Notes: a model not told the origin generated them from the sequence alone. A stretch of 43,263 nucleotides of DNA from an uncultured Spirochaetaceae bacterium (GCA_900315435.1 OMYY01000024.1:1-43263), one strand, 5' to 3'; numbered from the stretch's first letter, positions 31,811-42,135 are shown. Made by a program: numbers and translations.

Positions 31811-32997
31811 TGTACCAGGCAATCCGGCCCTATCAGCCTCATCTCTGCGACGCGCTCGAAGGGGATGTGCGTTCCGGGGAATTCCCCCAGGCGGTCCTGT
31901 TCTGCGGACCACGCTACAGCCTGAAGATGACCACCGCTCTGGAGACGGTCCGTCTGCTTTCCTGCCAGAAGGATGGGGCGGACGACTGCCTGTGTCCTGC
32001 CTGCCGGGCAAACCGCCTGCTGGAGGGCAACAACCTGGTCGTCCTGAGCCAGAGGGACCAGGCCTCGATCCTGAGGACCTATGTCGGGGTGTATCGCAGG
32101 CTGCGTACCCTGACCAGCAGGGAACAGCTGGTCAAGGCCACACGTATCGCATTGCTCGGCTACCACGGCGCCCTGCTGAAGACGGCGAGCAGCTCGCAGA
32201 AGCCGGCCTTCGCGGCCGCCGGAGCCCTCAATGACCTGCTTCTCACGCTGAAGACCGCCGACGAGGATGACGAGAAGGGGGCGCAGAAGTTCGAGAAGGC
32301 GTATCTGGAGGCGCTGAAGAAGCTGGAGTCGGTCGAGCGCAAGGATACGACCCTCTCGATCGACCAAGTGCGGGCCATCGATGACTGGGCCCACCAGACC
32401 ACCGCCGGCGGGCAGCGGCAATTCGTGATTCTGGAAGGGGTCGAGGAGGCCAACGTCTCGGCGCGGAACAGCCTGCTGAAGATCCTTGAGGAGCCCCCCC
32501 AGGGAGTCTATTTCATCCTGGTCTCCACCCATCCTGAGCGGCTTCTGTCCACCATCCTTTCCCGTGTGCGGAAATATCGCTTCTCGCCGCTGGACGGGGT
32601 CTCGGTCAAGCGGTTGCTGGCTTCCAGCTACCCGGAAAGGCCCTATGCCAGTTTCGAGGAGTTCTTCCTTGCCGGCAGCGGCAGCGATGCCGCCGCATTG
32701 AAGGAGTGGGCGTCCCGACTGGCTTCGTTGTCGTTGCACGACGGCGTGCTGGAAAGCGGGGAAACCACCCTGCTGTCCGGAGTGTGCACCAGCCAGAGCG
32801 CCCTGGAGTTCTTTCTCCAGAGCCTGCTGGACATCTTCGAGCGGGATTTCCTGGATGGCCGGATTCCTCTTGCCAAAGCCCGCAGGCTTTCCCGCATTGT
32901 CTCATCGCTGGAAAGCGCGGCCGTCCTCTACAACCAGGACCGCAGGCTCCTGATCCAGAACCTGTGCCTGAAACTCTGGGAGGAGGGAAACGCATGA
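31810..32997 (+). CDS. holB: DNA polymerase III delta'-like clamp-loader subunit with a helical insertion
   Basis: A 395-residue clamp-loader-type protein. Four cysteines (C52, C60, C62, C65) form the zinc module of the gamma/delta' family. The P-loop is degenerate (GPRYSLKMTT), as in the non-ATPase delta' subunit. LSIDQVRAIDDWA, FVILEGVEEANVSARNSLLKILEEPP and STILSRVRKYRFSPL correspond to the sensor, Walker B-like and SRC regions, with Arg of SRx kept and Cys replaced by Val. Between LEGNNLVVLS and TLSIDQVR, about residues 82-178, lies roughly 95 residues, mostly helical and charged, where other delta' proteins have only a short link. It is coupled to cvpA and to the kinase gene downstream. 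Confidence 0.82.
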   Translation: MYQAIRPYQPHLCDALEGDVRSGEFPQAVLFCGPRYSLKMTTALETVRLLSCQKDGADDCLCPACRANRLLEGNNLVVLSQRDQASILRTYVGVYRRLRTLTSREQLVKATRIALLGYHGALLKTASSSQKPAFAAAGALNDLLLTLKTADEDDEKGAQKFEKAYLEALKKLESVERKDTTLSIDQVRAIDDWAHQTTAGGQRQFVILEGVEEANVSARNSLLKILEEPPQGVYFILVSTHPERLLSTILSRVRKYRFSPLDGVSVKRLLASSYPERPYASFEEFFLAGSGSDAAALKEWASRLASLSLHDGVLESGETTLLSGVCTSQSALEFFLQSLLDIFERDFLDGRIPLAKARRLSRIVSSLESAAVLYNQDRRLLIQNLCLKLWEEGNA

Positions 32998-34195
32998 ACC
33001 GGTTCGTCAACAAGGCGCTGGCAAAGATCGGCCAGCTCGACCAGAAGCAGGTCATCGCCATCATCAAGGACCTGAACAGCGACGAGGAAAAGCTCGAGGC
33101 CGCCATCGAAGCCATGCAGGAGGGGGTGATCCTCGTCTCCAGCGGCCACGAGGTGGAGTTCGTCAGCCAGAACTGCCGGACCTTGATCCCGCTTTTCGCG
33201 CCGTCGCATAAGCGCCCCGGATGGGAGGGGATGATGCTGGACGACGTCATCGACAGCAAGGAGGTCCTGTCCTATGTGGATGCCTGCCTGAGGGGCAGCC
33301 GTCCTGTCAAAGACGAGTTCGACTTTCCGTGGGGCGAGACAATCAAGACCATCCGGGTGCGGGTGGTGCGTACGGACGCCCTGCTTGGCTCCTTCCTGGT
33401 CATACTGGACGATGTGACCGAGGACAACCAGAAGGAGGCGAAGCTCCACCAGAGCGAGTATCTGGCCAGCATGACCACCATGGCGGCAAGCGTCGCCCAC
33501 GAGATCAAGAATCCCCTGGCCGGCATGAAAATCTACCTTGACTTGATGAGCCGGAAGCTGAAGAAGGACGGCAGCATGACGCAGGAGCAGTCCAAACAGT
33601 ATCTGGACGTCCTCTACGAGGAGATCGACCGGTTGAACTCGATCGTCGTCGACTACCTGTTCGCCGTCAGGCCGATGAACGTGGTGCTCCGGTTGCAGGA
33701 CCTGGAGCCGACCATCAACGAGACCGTGGAGTTTGTCAGGCCGGAGTTGAGCCAGCACAAGGTGCGGATCCACACCAGCTTCTCCAGCAGCGTCACCCGT
33801 GTGGAGTACGACGCGGAGAAGATCAAGCAGGTGCTGCTCAACCTGGTCCGCAACGCCATGGCGGCCATGCCTGGAGGCGGGGACATCACCCTGTCGCTCG
33901 ACCTGGACGGGGACTCGGTGGTCCTCGGGGTTGAGGATACCGGCACCGGCATCAAGCCGGAGCATCTGGGCAAGATCTTCGAGCCCTATTTCACCACCAA
34001 GGGAGACAAGGGCACGGGTCTGGGGCTGACGATCGTCTACAAGATCATGAAGGAGCACCACGGAGACGTGACCGTCTCCAGCAAAGTGGGAGAGGGGACG
34101 ACGTTCCGTCTCTTCTTCCCGGTCCCCGAGGCGGAGCGGCTGCGGCTTACCGGCTTGGACAAGAATATCGACGGCAGCGGCGAGGAGGTGCGGTG

Positions 34196-34196
<1 letters not shown>
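32994..34196 (+). CDS. Cytoplasmic PAS-domain sensor histidine kinase (NtrB/AtoS/Hk2-like)
   Basis: A 400-residue kinase without membrane helices. An N-terminal PAS-like domain (about residues 35-145; AIEAMQEGVILVSSGHEVEFVSQNC) precedes the HisKA box SVAHEIKNPLAGMKIYL, with phospho-acceptor His169. The ATPase domain carries N box VLLNLVRNAMAAMPGGGDI, G1 VEDTGTGI, F box FEPYFTTK and G2 GTGLGLTIV. This is the NtrB/AtoS class that pairs with sigma54 activators, and the next gene is one. The soluble PAS-kinase layout resembles Borrelia Hk2. The ATG at 32994 overlaps the holB stop (ATGA) and has AGGAGGGA upstream. The input signal is unknown. Confidence 0.9.
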
Positions 34197-35562
<1,366 letters not shown>

Positions 35563-35566
<4 letters not shown>

Positions 35567-37806
35567 GGGACATGCGCTCCATTTTCGGCCCCGAGGGGTT
35601 GCTCTCCAAGGGGATAGACTGCTTTACCTACCGGAGCGGGCAGGAGCAGATGGCGTGCCTGGTCAGCCAGGCTTTTGGCCAGGACCTTTTCGCCATCATC
35701 GAAGCCGGTACCGGCATCGGCAAGTCCTTCGCCTACCTGGTGCCTTCCATGGAATATGCCGGCCAGAGCAGGAGCAGGCTGGGGGACCATGACAAGCTGC
35801 GTACCGTCATCGCCACCGGTACCTTGAACCTGATGACCCAGCTCTACGACAAGGATGTCAGCCTGTTGCAGACCCGCATGGGCTACACCGCGAACGTCTC
35901 CATGCTTTGCGGTCGAGGCAACTATCTCTGCATCCGGCGATGGAAGGAACTTTTCGACGTCAGGGATACGCTGAACCCGGCCCAGAAACGGAGCCTGGAG
36001 AAGGTGGGGGACGAGGTGGTCCGGGATGGGGCAAGCGGCCTGCGTTTCCGTCTGGAGGAGAAGGTGGGCGACGCGCTTTGGTCAAGCATCCGTGCCGACA
36101 AGGACCTCTGTCCCGCCGGATCCTGCCCCTACATCGACGAGTGCTTCTTCTATAAGGCGAAAGCAGAGGCGAAGAAGGCCGATATCGTGATCACCAATCA
36201 CTCCCTGCTGTTCAGCGACGCCAGGATCAAGCATGACGCCCGGGAAAACAAAGAGAGCGGGGCGGACCTGGTCCTGCCTTCCTTCCGCCATCTGGTCATC
36301 GACGAGGCTCATGGCATCCAGGACAATGCCGCCCGCTTCTACGCCATGAGCTACGACCCGTTGCTCCTGGAAGGGTTGCTCCGCCATCTGGTCACCGGAG
36401 GAAAAGGTTCCGCCCCGCTGATTCCCCAGGTGGCCGATGTCTGCGACCAGCCCCGGCTGCCCATGCGGATTTCCAGAAGCATCAACGAGCTCAGGGAGCT
36501 GATGCTGACCGCCAATGAGACGCTTGTCGCCTCGCTTGGAAGCAGGGAGGGCGGTGTCGAGGGGGAGATTCCGATCGCCAGGAAAGGGGATTTCCCTGAG
36601 GCGGTATGGAAGAATCTCGCCAAGGTGGAGGAAGGTTGCGCCGACCTGGCCGGCGACCTGCACCATCTGGCGAAGGCCTGCGGGGGCGTCAAGCAGGCCG
36701 AGGACGCCGTGGCGCAGGTGGATGCCATCGCCACCCATATCCAGGAGATGGCGGCAAGCCTGAGCGAACTGCCGAAGATGGACGAGGCAAACCCGGATGC
36801 GTTCATCCGCTCGGTCCGTGTCCGGCATGGTCAGCGGCAGGACTGGGCTGTGCTGGACATGGTTCCCTTCTCGGTGGCCGAGCAGCTGCGGGAGGATCTG
36901 TACGACCAGATGCGTTCGATCGTATTCACCAGCGCGACACTCTCTACCGGCAGCAGCGGGGACTTCTCCTACTGGATGCGCCAGAGCGGCCTTCTCGGAT
37001 ATCGGAAACATCCGTTGGCCGGAGGAAATCCGGTATCCTTTCCCTCTCCGTTTGATTTTGAGCGCAACATGCTGATCCTGACTGTCCGCGGCGACAGCTC
37101 CATGCCGAACTGGCAGGCCGGTTCCCACCAGGCCTACGACGAGGTGGTGGCGCAGACCGTCCTTTCGTTGATCAAGGTGGCGAAGGGAGGAGTGCTGGTA
37201 CTGCTCGCCTCCTACAGCGACCTGTATACTTTGGTCAAAGCGCTTGCGGTCGCCCAACCTGGAGAAAAGGAGAGCTACCGGGTCAGGGAGACGGAACGAA
37301 CCCTGCTGTTCCAAGGCCAAGCCCCGCGGGGAAAACTGACGAAAGCCTTCCTCGAGGATACCGACAGCGTGCTGTTGGGCACCCATTCCTTTTGGGAAGG
37401 AGTGGATGTGCCCGGCTCTGCCCTTTCCATGGTGGTCATCCCCCGTATTCCCTTCCGCAACGTACGGGATCCTTTCATGGTCAAGGTGGACGAACTGGCC
37501 CATAGGCGCGAGGCGGAAGTCAATGCCGACAAGACGCTGACCGACAGCCAGAAGCGGAGCATCCTCTGGAGGGAAAGTCCCTTCTCCTGCTATCAGGTCC
37601 CCTACGCGACGCTGATGCTGCGGCAGGGTATCGGAAGATTGATCCGCACCAGCGAGGACCGGGGCGTGGTCGCCCTGCTTGATGCGAGGCTCGAGCGGCT
37701 TGGCTACGGGAAGACGATGCAAAAGGCTTTCCCGACCAAGGCGAAGGCGGTGGATGCGGAGGAGATGGCGCAGGCCGCTTCCCGCTTCTTTGGAGCGTCC
37801 GGATGA
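35563..37806 (+). CDS. DinG/XPD-type iron-sulfur helicase, first tandem copy
   Basis: A 747-residue superfamily 2 helicase. Walker A is in EAGTGIGKSFAYLVPSM (residues 47-63). Four cysteines fitting the Fe-S domain are in GRGNYLCIRRW and DLCPAGSCPYIDECFF. The DEAH motif reads VIDEAHGIQDNA. Late helicase motifs include FTSATLS, GTHSFWEGVDVPG and LRQGIGRLIRTSED. DinG-type enzymes unwind DNA 5' to 3' and clear R-loops and other structures. The start overlaps the regulator stop (ATGA); a second in-frame ATG lies 9 nt on. A paralogue follows with a 4-bp overlap. A 42-nt segment over the P-loop is identical in both copies although the proteins differ widely. Confidence 0.88.
35704..35745 (+). repeat. 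42-nt exact repeat over the Walker A region, copy 1
   Basis: This segment in the first dinG copy is identical, base for base, to 37950-37991 in the second. It encodes the P-loop and the following hydrophobic helix. Flanking DNA of the two genes diverges at once on both sides. Confidence 0.9.
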
Positions 37807-39902
37807 CCGAAGAACAGGTGTATCAGGTATTTGACGAGGGAGGGACCCTTTCCAAGGGGTTCCATGGCTACGAGTATCGTGACGGACAGCTGCAGATGGC
37901 GCTCAAGGTGCGCGAGGCCTACGAGCGGGATGGGATCCTGGTGGTGGAGGCCGGTACCGGCATCGGCAAGTCCTTCGCCTACCTGGTGCCTGCCCTGTTG
38001 CATGCGCTGGAGAAACCTGACGAGAGGACCGTGGTCGCCACCAGCACGATCAACTTGCAGAAACAGCTCTATGAGAAAGATATTCCGATGCTTTTCAAGC
38101 TGCTTGGCACCGAGTGCAAAGTGGCCCTTGCCGTCGGAAGGGGAAACTATCTCTGTCTGAGAAGGTTTTTGGCAAAGCGCGACGAGTCGTCCCTGCTCGC
38201 CCAGGATCCGGCGAGCGATCTTGGCCGGCTGACCGACTGGGCGCGGACCACGGAAAGCGGGCAGAGGAGCGACTATCCCTATCCTCTTCCCGGAGACCTG
38301 TGGGGCGACATCAACAGCGACGGGGACCTGTGCCTGGGCTTCAAGTGCCCCTATGCCGCCACCTGTTTCTACCAGAAGGCGAAACGCCATACCAAAGAGG
38401 CGAAGATCATCATCAGCAACCACCACCTGCTGTTCAGCGACGCCGCTTGGCGGTATGAGAACCAACAGGAGTTCGACGGGGACGGAATCCTGCCCGCCTT
38501 CAACCGGCTGATTCTTGACGAGGCGCACAACATCGAGGAAAACGCCACCAGTTATTTCACCGACACCTACGATCCGAAGGAACTGAAACGGCAGCTTTCG
38601 ATCATCCAGCGGCGGAACGGCAAGCGCCCGTCGCTTCTCGAGCAACTGGTGGAATACGCATCGGTGCCCGCCTTGGCCGACAGGATCCTTGACGATATCG
38701 CCTTTCTTGTCGGTGCGGTGGACACCCTCGACCAATACCTGTTGCAGCTCTTTGCCCGAACCGACTACCAGCCTTGTCTGGTGACGGCGGAGCATCAAGC
38801 GCGGCTTGCGACCTTTTCCGATGTGGCGAGGCCCATCTATGAGGCGACGGGCAGGATGGCCGCGAAGGTCAACCAGTTCATCGAGCAGAACCATGCCCCC
38901 GAGGAACTAGAGTTCCGGCTCAAGGAACTGAAGGTGCACTCCGAGAGGATCAAAACGATGGGGGCAGTGCTCTCCCGTTTCTGCGATTTTTCCGCATGGG
39001 GGAGCGACATCCATTGGTTCAACCCCGAGATGGGACGGGACAAGAGCCGTCGCATGCAGATCATGATCACTCCGCTCAACATCGCTCCCTTGCTGGTCAA
39101 CGCCCTTTTCAAGAAGCAGGCCACCGTGGTCTGCGCCAGCGCGACGTTGAGCCTGGGCGATGGGTTCCGGTACTGGGGAAGCAGGGTAGGGCTGCCCTAT
39201 GATGATAGGCGCCCGTTCCTTACCGGCATCTATCCGTCGCCCTTCGATTACAAGCGGAACCTGTTGCTGCTGACTCCGGCCGACGCGCCCGAGCTGGACC
39301 GTTCGGATCCGGAACCCTACATCCGCTACATCTCCGAGACCATTTTCCAGAGCATCTTCTCCAGCGGTGGTGGAGCCTTGGTGCTTTTTACCAGCTATGC
39401 CATGTTGAAGGCGGTGCGGAGCAGGGTCGAGCCGCGCCTGCAGAAAGAAGGCCTGCATGTGCTCTGCCAAGGGGAGAGCGACCGTTTCTCGCTCCTGCGC
39501 TCCTTCATCCAGGACCAGGACTCCAGCTTGATGGCGACCTCGTCCTTCTGGGAAGGGGTGGACGCGCCAGGACAGACGTTGCGCCTTGTCATCATCGTCA
39601 AGCTTCCGTTCCAAGTTCCCTCGGACCCGGTGTTCAAGGCCCGTTGTGACGCGATCGACAGGGATGGAGGAAGCGGCTTCATGCAGATCGCCCTGCCCGA
39701 GACGACGATGAAGCTCAAGCAGGGTTTCGGACGGCTGTTGCGCAGCAAGGACGACCGGGGTGTCGTCCTGGTGCTTGACAGCCGGGTGATGAACAAGGCC
39801 TATGGCTTGGGCATGATCCGCTGCCTGCCAGAGTCCTTCCATCCCGAGACCACCAGCAGGACGATCTGTGAGCACATCGAGAACTTCCTGTTTGGTGATT
39901 GA
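37803..39902 (+). CDS. DinG/XPD-type iron-sulfur helicase, second tandem copy
   Basis: A 699-residue paralogue of the preceding helicase. Walker A is in EAGTGIGKSFAYLVPAL, Fe-S cysteines are in GRGNYLCLRRF and DLCLGFKCPYAATCFYQKAK, and the DEAH box is LILDEAHNIEENA. CASATLSLGDGF, ATSSFWEGVDAPGQTL and LKQGFGRLLRSKDDRGVV are motifs IV-VI. The N-terminal FDEGGTLSKGFHGYEYRDGQLQM also matches the first copy's SIFGPEGLLSKGIDCFTYRSGQEQM, confirming a duplication. Each copy keeps all helicase motifs, so both are probably active, perhaps on different substrates. It is the last gene of the murG-led operon. No strong terminator is visible after it. Confidence 0.88.
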   Translation: MTEEQVYQVFDEGGTLSKGFHGYEYRDGQLQMALKVREAYERDGILVVEAGTGIGKSFAYLVPALLHALEKPDERTVVATSTINLQKQLYEKDIPMLFKLLGTECKVALAVGRGNYLCLRRFLAKRDESSLLAQDPASDLGRLTDWARTTESGQRSDYPYPLPGDLWGDINSDGDLCLGFKCPYAATCFYQKAKRHTKEAKIIISNHHLLFSDAAWRYENQQEFDGDGILPAFNRLILDEAHNIEENATSYFTDTYDPKELKRQLSIIQRRNGKRPSLLEQLVEYASVPALADRILDDIAFLVGAVDTLDQYLLQLFARTDYQPCLVTAEHQARLATFSDVARPIYEATGRMAAKVNQFIEQNHAPEELEFRLKELKVHSERIKTMGAVLSRFCDFSAWGSDIHWFNPEMGRDKSRRMQIMITPLNIAPLLVNALFKKQATVVCASATLSLGDGFRYWGSRVGLPYDDRRPFLTGIYPSPFDYKRNLLLLTPADAPELDRSDPEPYIRYISETIFQSIFSSGGGALVLFTSYAMLKAVRSRVEPRLQKEGLHVLCQGESDRFSLLRSFIQDQDSSLMATSSFWEGVDAPGQTLRLVIIVKLPFQVPSDPVFKARCDAIDRDGGSGFMQIALPETTMKLKQGFGRLLRSKDDRGVVLVLDSRVMNKAYGLGMIRCLPESFHPETTSRTICEHIENFLFGD
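37950..37991 (+). repeat. 42-nt exact repeat over the Walker A region, copy 2
   Basis: Identical to 35704-35745; see that entry. The distance between the copies is 2246 nt. Confidence 0.9.
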
Positions 39903-40019
39903 TGTCGCTCCATGGTGAAGTTTGTTGCATTTTGTCACAAATACGGAAAATGTTCTTGACGTGTCGTGCCTTTTTGTTGTGACCTATGTTGCATCATTCC
40001 CTGTATGGAGGAGAATATG

Positions 40020-41045
40020 ATGAAACGTGTTGCAATGGTTGTTGCTGCCGCCCTGCTTGCCTTGTCAGGTCTTTCCGCGCAGGCCACCCGGGAGACGCTT
40101 CTTCCCATTCCGGTCAAGGTGCTGATCCTGCCGAAGTTCGAGGTAGGGAAGATGACAGGGGATTTCCCTGGAGAGGCGCAGTACTACTACGACGCCTACT
40201 GCAAGGGTGGCGATGCCTACGAGATCGAAGGAGGGGTCTCGGACCACAAGCTCTACGTGAAGGATGGGGTCGCCCTGTACGTGACGGGCATGGGGAAGGT
40301 CAATGCGGCGATGAGCGTTGACCGTGTGCTGGGCGACAGGCGCTTCGATTTCTCCGACGCCTATGTGCTCGCTACCGGTTGCGCCGGCGCCAACTACGAG
40401 TACGGGGTGATGGGGGACGTCTTTCTGGTCACCAGCGTGATCGACGGCGACCTCGGCCACACTGCCGACGCCCGGGACCTTCCGGAAGGCTACGAGACCA
40501 CCTGGTTCCATGACAGTGGCTACGATTCCTCATCCTACAAGGTGCTGGACCAGGAGCTTTGCGACAAGCTCTACAGGTTGGTCAAGGACGTGAAGGTCGA
40601 GACCACTCCGAAGACGAGAGCCTTCATGGCGGCAGCCTTCGGCAATGCTCCTTGGGCGACCAGGGACCCGAAGGTGCTGCGTGGCGCCACGGTCAGCGCC
40701 GACAACTACTGGAAAGGAGCGTGGAGCCACAAGAACGCCTTGAAGATGGCGCAGGTCTACGGTACGCCCGACCCCTATGCCACCACGGAGATGGAGGATA
40801 TCGCCATCGCCGTCGTGCTGGACCGCATGGGCAAGCTGGACCGGCTGATCGATCTGCGCGACGCGGTCAACACCGACGTCTTCATGAACGGTGCCAGTGC
40901 CGCTTCGCTCTGGGACGAGAACTTCGACGACCAGCTCTCCAGCGGTGACTCGGTCGAGGCGGCCGACATCTTCAAGACCGCCATGGAGAACAACTACAAG
41001 GTCGGCAAGGTGATTGTCGACGCGATCCTTTCCGGCAAGCTCTGA
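40020..41045 (+). CDS. Secreted purine nucleoside permease (NUP)-family protein
   Basis: A 341-residue protein with a clear signal peptide (MKRVAMVVAAALLALSGLSAQA, probable cleavage after Ala22). The mature part starts with PIPVKVLILPKFEVGKMTGDFPGEAQYYYD, then VTGMGKVNAAMSVDRVL and YVLATGCAGANYEYGVMGDVFLV; this matches the NUP family, whose members share a nucleoside-phosphorylase-like core. EMEDIAIAVVLDR resembles the family's C-terminal purine-site block. The name comes from fungal nucleoside uptake; bacterial members are exported, and I would guess nucleoside binding or cleavage in the periplasm. GGAGGAG (40007-40013) is 6 nt from the ATG at 40020; an ATG three bases earlier is also possible. 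Upstream, TTTGTCACAAA (a short palindrome) precedes TTGACG. Confidence 0.8.
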   Translation: MKRVAMVVAAALLALSGLSAQATRETLLPIPVKVLILPKFEVGKMTGDFPGEAQYYYDAYCKGGDAYEIEGGVSDHKLYVKDGVALYVTGMGKVNAAMSVDRVLGDRRFDFSDAYVLATGCAGANYEYGVMGDVFLVTSVIDGDLGHTADARDLPEGYETTWFHDSGYDSSSYKVLDQELCDKLYRLVKDVKVETTPKTRAFMAAAFGNAPWATRDPKVLRGATVSADNYWKGAWSHKNALKMAQVYGTPDPYATTEMEDIAIAVVLDRMGKLDRLIDLRDAVNTDVFMNGASAASLWDENFDDQLSSGDSVEAADIFKTAMENNYKVGKVIVDAILSGKL

Positions 41046-41072
41046 TCCGTAAAGAGGTTGTCCGCATATACG

Positions 41073-41108
41073 ACAAGAGCCACAGCATCGCGCCGTGGCT
41101 CTTGTTTT
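41073..41108 (+). terminator. Intrinsic terminator after the NUP-like gene
   Basis: An 11-bp perfect stem, ACAAGAGCCAC / GTGGCTCTTGT (41073-41083 and 41095-41105), with an 11-nt loop and a short T tract. It lies between convergent genes and could also slow transcription from groES. Confidence 0.8.
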
Positions 41109-41130
41109 CCTATCGAAGCGAGGAAGGAAC

Positions 41131-41403
41131 TCAGCCGAGAATGGCGAGAATGTCGTCCATCTTCAGGATCAGGTATTCGTCGCCATTGTCCTTCACGGAG
41201 ACGCCGGCATACTTGTCGTGCAGGATCTTGTCACCCGGTTTGACCAGCATCTTCACCTTTTCGGTGCCCTGTCCGACCGCGACGACGGTACCGATCTGGG
41301 TCTTCTCCTGAGCGGTCTCGGGAATGTAGAGGCCACTGGTGGTCTTCGTCTCCATTGCCTGAGCCTTCACCAACACTCTGTCTGCCAACGGTGTAATCTT
41401 CAT
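41131..41403 (-). CDS. groES: Co-chaperonin GroES
   Basis: A 90-residue co-chaperonin that caps GroEL. It begins MKITPLADRVLVKAQAMETKTTSGLYIPETAQEKTQ, which includes the N-terminal strand and the mobile loop (TTSGLYIPETA) that contacts GroEL. VVAVGQGTEKVKMLVKPGDKILHDKYAGVSVK and EYLILKMDDILAIL complete the barrel. groEL is not adjacent; separate groES and groEL loci are known in Treponema. A strong GGAGGAG precedes the ATG on the minus strand. The promoter (41481-41509) carries a long interrupted palindrome at its start site and no CIRCE element. Confidence 0.96.
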   Translation of the reverse strand: MKITPLADRVLVKAQAMETKTTSGLYIPETAQEKTQIGTVVAVGQGTEKVKMLVKPGDKILHDKYAGVSVKDNGDEYLILKMDDILAILG

Positions 41404-41448
41404 AGCTGTTTCTCCTCCAAATACGTTACGTACGTTTGCATGTGCTAT

Positions 41449-41480
41449 ACAACGGTACGCCTATCAGGCGTCCGCGTTGT
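41449..41480 (-). promoter_or_regulatory. Interrupted palindrome at the groES start site (candidate operator)
   Basis: Outer arms ACAACG / CGTTGT (41449-41454 and 41475-41480) and inner arms ACGCCT / AGGCGT (41457-41462 and 41466-41471) form a two-part hairpin or dyad directly next to the -10 hexamer, covering the predicted transcription start. It is unrelated to CIRCE (TTAGCACTC-N9-GAGTGCTAA). Confidence 0.5.
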
Positions 41481-41509
41481 AATATAGTAAATAGATGCCG
41501 AAACGGCAA
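41481..41509 (-). promoter_or_regulatory. Sigma70-type promoter of groES
   Basis: Minus strand: TTGCCG (41509-41504), 17-nt spacer, TATATT (41486-41481). The predicted start is near 41474, which gives a leader of about 70 nt. Confidence 0.6.
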
Positions 41510-41534
41510 CAGGAAAGTGCGTGGAGGTTTTTGT

Positions 41535-41563
41535 TTGTCGTTTGGCAAAAGCGTGAGTATATT
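41535..41563 (+). promoter_or_regulatory. Promoter of the 133-residue unknown gene
   Basis: TTGTCG (41535-41540), 17-nt spacer, TATATT (41558-41563), with GAGGA (41571-41575) and the ATG at 41583 just downstream. It diverges from the groES promoter. Confidence 0.5.
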
Positions 41564-41582
41564 GCCTTACGAGGATAGGAAA

Positions 41583-41984
41583 ATGGCGGCAACGAGTGGA
41601 CAGCTGATGGTGGTTTCCGACCGGGTGATGGCGGAGAGCTATTACCGCATGGCCCGTCAGTACGCCGCGCGGAACGCCTGGCTCGAAGCGCTTCACTGCA
41701 TGGTGGAGGCCTTCATGGCGCGATGTGGCGAGATGCACTCTCCCGATCCTTTGTGGCTGGACTTCTATCAACGGCAGTTCAAGCGGTACCTGGTGGGCAA
41801 GCGCCGGCTCTGCTGCAGCTTGCCCGAGGGTGACATGATCCATGATTACCTGAGGGATTGTTACGAACAGATCCTGTCCGACCTGCAGTCCAGCGAGATT
41901 CCCTTCAAAGGGGACATGGTGGCCTTTCTGGACTCCCGGAATGTGGATTTCCCCTATGTGGAGATTGATATCGAGTCGTTTTGA
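41583..41984 (+). CDS. Unknown helical protein, 133 residues
   Basis: I do not recognise this protein. SYYRMARQYAARNAWLEALHCMVEAFMARCG (about residues 20-50) has the spacing of a TPR-like helix pair, and the rest is predicted mostly helical until DFPYVEIDIESF at the acidic C-terminus. There is no signal peptide, membrane helix or metal motif; cysteines are scattered. I chose the ATG at 41583 because GAGGA lies 7 nt upstream and a promoter fits 20 nt before it; the open frame extends upstream but crosses the groES control region. It lies between divergent groES and the sigma-factor gene with its own promoter. No convincing terminator follows. Codon use matches the neighbours, so it is likely a real gene. 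Confidence 0.7.
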   Translation: MAATSGQLMVVSDRVMAESYYRMARQYAARNAWLEALHCMVEAFMARCGEMHSPDPLWLDFYQRQFKRYLVGKRRLCCSLPEGDMIHDYLRDCYEQILSDLQSSEIPFKGDMVAFLDSRNVDFPYVEIDIESF

Positions 41985-41994
41985 CCCAAAAACA

Positions 41995-42088
41995 GGCTTC
42001 TGAGAGGGGTGGTGTGTCAGAACGACCCGCCAAAAAGGCTCCTTTTGTCTGCATGGATCCTTTATGTGGCTTTCTGAGCGGATGTGGT
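41995..42088 (+). promoter_or_regulatory. Two direct repeats upstream of the sigma54 promoter (candidate activator sites)
   Basis: GGCTTCTGAGAGGGGTGGT (41995-42013) and GGCTTTCTGAGCGGATGTGG (42068-42087) share GGCTT, CTGAG, GG and TGG in order. They are about 74 nt apart (about seven helical turns), at roughly -165 and -85 relative to the predicted start. This is where NtrC-type enhancer sites usually lie. An AT-rich stretch (42089-42136) separates them from the promoter. Confidence 0.35.
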
Positions 42089-42135
42089 TTTCTTTGAAAA
42101 ATCCCAACTGATAGCAAGAAAACAAGTTAGATGAA

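Noticed and set aside
41404..41530. CIRCE element for HrcA control of groES
   Set aside because: Neither TTAGCACTC nor its inverted partner is present in the groES upstream region.
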